Shown here piece after piece: positions 59,866 to 64,000 of a DNA stretch of 64,000 nt. The translations under genes were made by a program, and so were the position numbers. Positions within the stretch are counted from its first letter, which is position 1; every line of letters starts with the position of its first letter. Source of the stretch: Gammaproteobacteria bacterium (GTDB lineage: Bacteria; Pseudomonadota; Gammaproteobacteria; Pseudomonadales; Pseudohongiellaceae). The notes under the pieces are model-generated. The model saw only the letters and a program-made list of their open reading frames with translations, did no database searches and was not told the origin of the DNA. The stretch is taken from the NCBI GenBank assembly GCA_030654835.1, contig JAURWS010000060.1, positions 62,001 to 126,000 of the forward strand. Reading direction: 5' to 3'.

Positions 59866-60288
59866 ATGACCATGACATCCAGTCGTCCCTATATTCTTCG
59901 GGCACTCTATGAGTGGATCGTGGAAAACAGCTGCACCCCTTACATCCTAGTCAACGCTTTCGGCCCTGGGGTAAGAGTGCCGCAGGAACACGTCAAGGAC
60001 GGACAGATCATTCTCAATATATCGCCCTCCGCCGTGCATGGATTGCGAATCATGGATGAGGCGATCGATTTCAGTGGCCGCTTTGCGGGGATCCCGACGC
60101 CTGTCTATGTTCCGGTAGGGTCAGTGTTGGGGATTTATGCCCGTGAGAACGGACAGGGCATGGTCTTCGAGCAGGAAAAGCCGCAGCCTCAACCGCCGAC
60201 ACCCGCTACTCCGCAACCCATTGGATCGGGTAGAAAGCCTGGCTCCAAAGAGGCTGCGAAACGTCCGTCTCTACGAGTCGTAAAGTAA
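59866..60288 (+). CDS. sspB: Stringent starvation protein B (ClpXP adaptor)
   Basis: 140 residues from the ATG at 59866; ATG 59872 is also possible. SspB domain: RPYILRALYEWIVENSCTPYILVNAF, DGQIILNISPSAVHGL, FSGRFAGIPTPVYVPVGSVLGIYARENGQGM. The tail is proline/glutamine-rich and ends SLRVVK, the ClpX-binding motif. It delivers ssrA-tagged proteins to ClpXP. Confidence 0.95.
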   Translation: MTMTSSRPYILRALYEWIVENSCTPYILVNAFGPGVRVPQEHVKDGQIILNISPSAVHGLRIMDEAIDFSGRFAGIPTPVYVPVGSVLGIYARENGQGMVFEQEKPQPQPPTPATPQPIGSGRKPGSKEAAKRPSLRVVK

Positions 60289-60307
60289 GCCTCTCGCCGG
60301 ACTATCC

Positions 60308-61970
<1,663 letters not shown>

Positions 61971-62036
61971 CAGTTCACTTCCGTTGTGAGGCTGAGGGAA
62001 ACATACTGCTGATGAGTATAGCAGTGGAGCGGGCAT

Positions 62037-63887
62037 TCAGCGTGGCAGGACGCTGGCAGCTCCATTGACGATCACGGCGTTGCTGAGTTCCCGGCGTATG
62101 CCGCCATCGGGTTTGATAGTCAGCTGCCCTGTAGCACCGCTTATGCGCGTATAGGGGAACTGGCGCAATTGCTCCAGGCGCAGATGCAGCCTGAAGCTGT
62201 CGACGCCCATGGCTCGCAGGCGTTGAATTGGCCCTGAGGCCGCTGTCCAGGTTGCCAATGCGCTTTGCTTGAGCGGGTCACTGTCTTCCAATATCCAGGG
62301 AGCATCGTTGAAAACAATGCCGTTCAGGTCGCGGTTTGCGATCGGGCTGCTGCCTCCATCATAAATGGAAGGCATGGCGTAGACGGGGACGTCGCCAGCG
62401 AAATGGAACGACAGAGTTGGTTTTATCTGTCGTCCTTCCGTTGGATTCGCGAGCAGGAAGATGAAATCGACGTCCTGTCTTCTTCTGGGCACAAACTGTA
62501 CTGTGCTGCGCGGGATCAGATTTCTGATGCTGGCCGCGCGTGCCTCGCTGGCATCGATATTGAAGAGCCGTTTTATCATCGGCGAGTATTCATTCTCACC
62601 ACCGAATGTGTCGACTGAAACGATGCGACCTCCCAGTGCTGTCCAGTAATTGATAAAGGTGTCCTGGATGCGCAGGTAGTCTTCACCGGTCGGTGTCAGA
62701 ACGGCCGCATTCCGATGCCCCTCCTTCCATGCAGTGTCAGCAGCCTGCATGATTTCGTCTTCCGGAGCCAGACCGAACTGGAAGAGGCCGACAGGCGTGC
62801 CGCCACCAAGGTCGCCGTAGTTCAGAGCGAGTGTAGGAACCGGCATTGGGCTGCTGGAGCGTTGCATCCGTCGCACAGCATCCTTGAGCAGCGGGCCGAT
62901 GATCATATCGACACCATCCTGCACTGCCTGGTCGTAGAGTGCCAAAACGTCTGTGCGGAAGCTGGTGTCATAGATGCGAACCTGAGGAACGTCGTGGCCC
63001 TTGGAGATCGCGTCATAGTAGGCGCTGAGAAAACCCTCACTAATGGCTTTGCCGAGTGGCTCCTGCATTGGCAGTACCAGTGCAATTTCACGTGGTCGTT
63101 GTTCCCATAGATCGTAAATGATGCTCAGGCCATCGGGCAGGCGTGCTGATGCGGGGTGTTGCGTCCAGGTGTTGCGCCATTGATCAATGGCGCTCATCTG
63201 GGTCTGCAGGTTGTACTGGTTAGAGCTGACCAGGCGAAGTAATTCAAGCCAGCCGCGCAGTTCATAGGAGTCGACATTGTTACCTGCAATGCTCAGCGTG
63301 CCAGCGGGCGCACTCGAAAGCACCTCCCATATGGCATTGTTGTTGGCATGCAGGGGATCGCCTTCCAGCTGCGATGAGAGTTGAATTCTCTCCCGTACTG
63401 CTGTGAGGTACTGATGGTCCTGAAAAAGGGCGTCGATGCGCAATTGATGCAGCGTTAACTGTTGCTCCTCAGGAAGATTGCTAAGGGGCTCCAGCGGCGA
63501 TGAGTTCAGTATCTGCAGGGCGACAGTGGGATCTTGTTCTGCCAGCGCCAGTGAGGCTCTTGCAAACGCGTACCTGATCTGCAATGAGAGGGGGAGCGTG
63601 TCGACCGCTCGTAGTTCGCTCAAGGCGCTGTCGGCTTCATCCAGTCGATCAGCATCCATCAGCAGATCGACGGCATCCAGCAGATAGTCTTCAGCATCAG
63701 GTGAAGGGCTGCTGTGTGCCAGCAACAGCAGTGCGTCGATTGGGCTCGCTGGCGTGGCCGGAGCAGCCTGTTCAGGCACCAGTGCGGGCTCTTGCCGGGG
63801 AGCTGTGCCGGAGCAAGACGCAAGAACAAGCAGCATCAGAATCGGAGCTGCGCGTCGAGCAAAAGAGGTCCGAGCTCGGAGTGTCAT
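62037..63887 (-). CDS. lpoA: Penicillin-binding protein activator LpoA
   Basis: 616 residues from the ATG at 63887; an ATG at 63920 is also in frame. Signal with lipobox LASC (ILMLLVLASCSG). N-terminal helical TPR-like half and a C-terminal periplasmic-binding-protein-like half (REIALVLPMQEPLGKAISEGFLSAYYDA; VDMIIGPLLKDAVRRMQ; AAVLTPTGEDYLRIQDTF). LpoA activates PBP1A from the outer membrane. In related genomes rsmI is divergent from it; the last 80 bases of the window show no recognisable rsmI start. Confidence 0.93.
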   Translation of the reverse strand: MTLRARTSFARRAAPILMLLVLASCSGTAPRQEPALVPEQAAPATPASPIDALLLLAHSSPSPDAEDYLLDAVDLLMDADRLDEADSALSELRAVDTLPLSLQIRYAFARASLALAEQDPTVALQILNSSPLEPLSNLPEEQQLTLHQLRIDALFQDHQYLTAVRERIQLSSQLEGDPLHANNNAIWEVLSSAPAGTLSIAGNNVDSYELRGWLELLRLVSSNQYNLQTQMSAIDQWRNTWTQHPASARLPDGLSIIYDLWEQRPREIALVLPMQEPLGKAISEGFLSAYYDAISKGHDVPQVRIYDTSFRTDVLALYDQAVQDGVDMIIGPLLKDAVRRMQRSSSPMPVPTLALNYGDLGGGTPVGLFQFGLAPEDEIMQAADTAWKEGHRNAAVLTPTGEDYLRIQDTFINYWTALGGRIVSVDTFGGENEYSPMIKRLFNIDASEARAASIRNLIPRSTVQFVPRRRQDVDFIFLLANPTEGRQIKPTLSFHFAGDVPVYAMPSIYDGGSSPIANRDLNGIVFNDAPWILEDSDPLKQSALATWTAASGPIQRLRAMGVDSFRLHLRLEQLRQFPYTRISGATGQLTIKPDGGIRRELSNAVIVNGAASVLPR

Positions 63888-64000
63888 GGTAGTGCTTCGG
63901 AGGGAGCGATTGGCAAACATTGGAAGGCATGACGCAGGATATGATCGGGCTGAGAAGCTTATTACAGATACCTGGGCCGAGCAACACGGCCTGCAGGCAT

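Noticed and set aside
63921-64000. Start of rsmI or rnpB at the right edge
   Set aside because: Translation of the visible bases gives no RsmI N-terminus and no rnpB signature could be recognised in 80 bases.

Overview
The window is a housekeeping-rich chromosomal segment of a gammaproteobacterium, most likely a marine or deep-branching member of the Pseudomonadales in the broad sense. The evidence is gene order that I recall from Pseudomonas: sfsA-aminotransferase-dksA-gluQ-cbrX-cbrA-cbrB-(crcZ)-pcnB-panB-panC-acs in the left half, and rpoN/lpt/kds, ibaG-murA-hisG-hisD, algW-like protease, nif3, cysD-cysNC, zapE, rplM-rpsI, petABC, sspAB, dolP, gmhA/diaA, yraN, lpoA in the right half. No phage, insertion sequence, CRISPR array, tRNA or rRNA gene was found. 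Base composition looks moderately GC-rich by eye (not computed).

Region by region. 1-2528: end of an exported Ig-like protein, a cold-shock protein and a secreted NHL beta-propeller. 2655-6766: a sulfide-oxidation locus, with a FisR-type sigma54 activator divergent from persulfide dioxygenase and a DUF442-SQR fusion; a sigma54 promoter and three copies of an operator-like palindrome lie between them. 6815-10585: GNAT acetyltransferase, thiolase and acetyl-CoA synthetase. 10695-21374: pantothenate genes, deoxynucleoside kinase, poly(A) polymerase, CbrB/CbrA two-component system, GluQ and DksA. The 645-base gap between cbrB and pcnB carries what looks like a CrcZ-type regulatory RNA with its own sigma54 promoter. 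21670-32613: aminotransferase, SfsA, Rieske ferredoxin, a cystathionine gamma-synthase family enzyme, several unknowns, a membrane pyrophosphatase, Mrp/ApbC and a cupin. 32678-35787: an acetate-type sodium symporter with its small subunit, divergent from a LysR regulator. 35815-43331: darP, nitrogen-PTS genes (npr, rapZ, ptsN), rpoN, LPS transport (lptB, lptA, lptC) and Kdo genes (kdsC, kdsD). 43832-47999: an isolated mlaC, ibaG, murA, hisG, hisD. 48053-55149: periplasmic protease, Nif3, sulfate activation, ZapG, ZapE. 55290-63887: rplM-rpsI, Rieske protein and a fused cytochrome b/c1, stringent starvation proteins, then envelope genes ending at lpoA.

How it fits together. A sigma54 theme runs through the window: rpoN itself, two sigma54 activators (FisR-like and CbrB) and two good -24/-12 promoters, one in front of the sulfide genes and one in front of the CrcZ-like RNA. 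The CrcZ-like RNA is rich in AAYAAYAA motifs, the Hfq/Crc-binding signal in Pseudomonas, and the same motif occurs just upstream of the ribosome-binding site of the acetate symporter operon, suggesting a carbon-catabolite-repression circuit (inference). Four intergenic hairpins share a conserved 52-55 base core but have completely different, self-complementary stems; this is the most unusual DNA-level structure here. Several genes expected from synteny are missing: folK, hisC, hpf and mlaFEDB.
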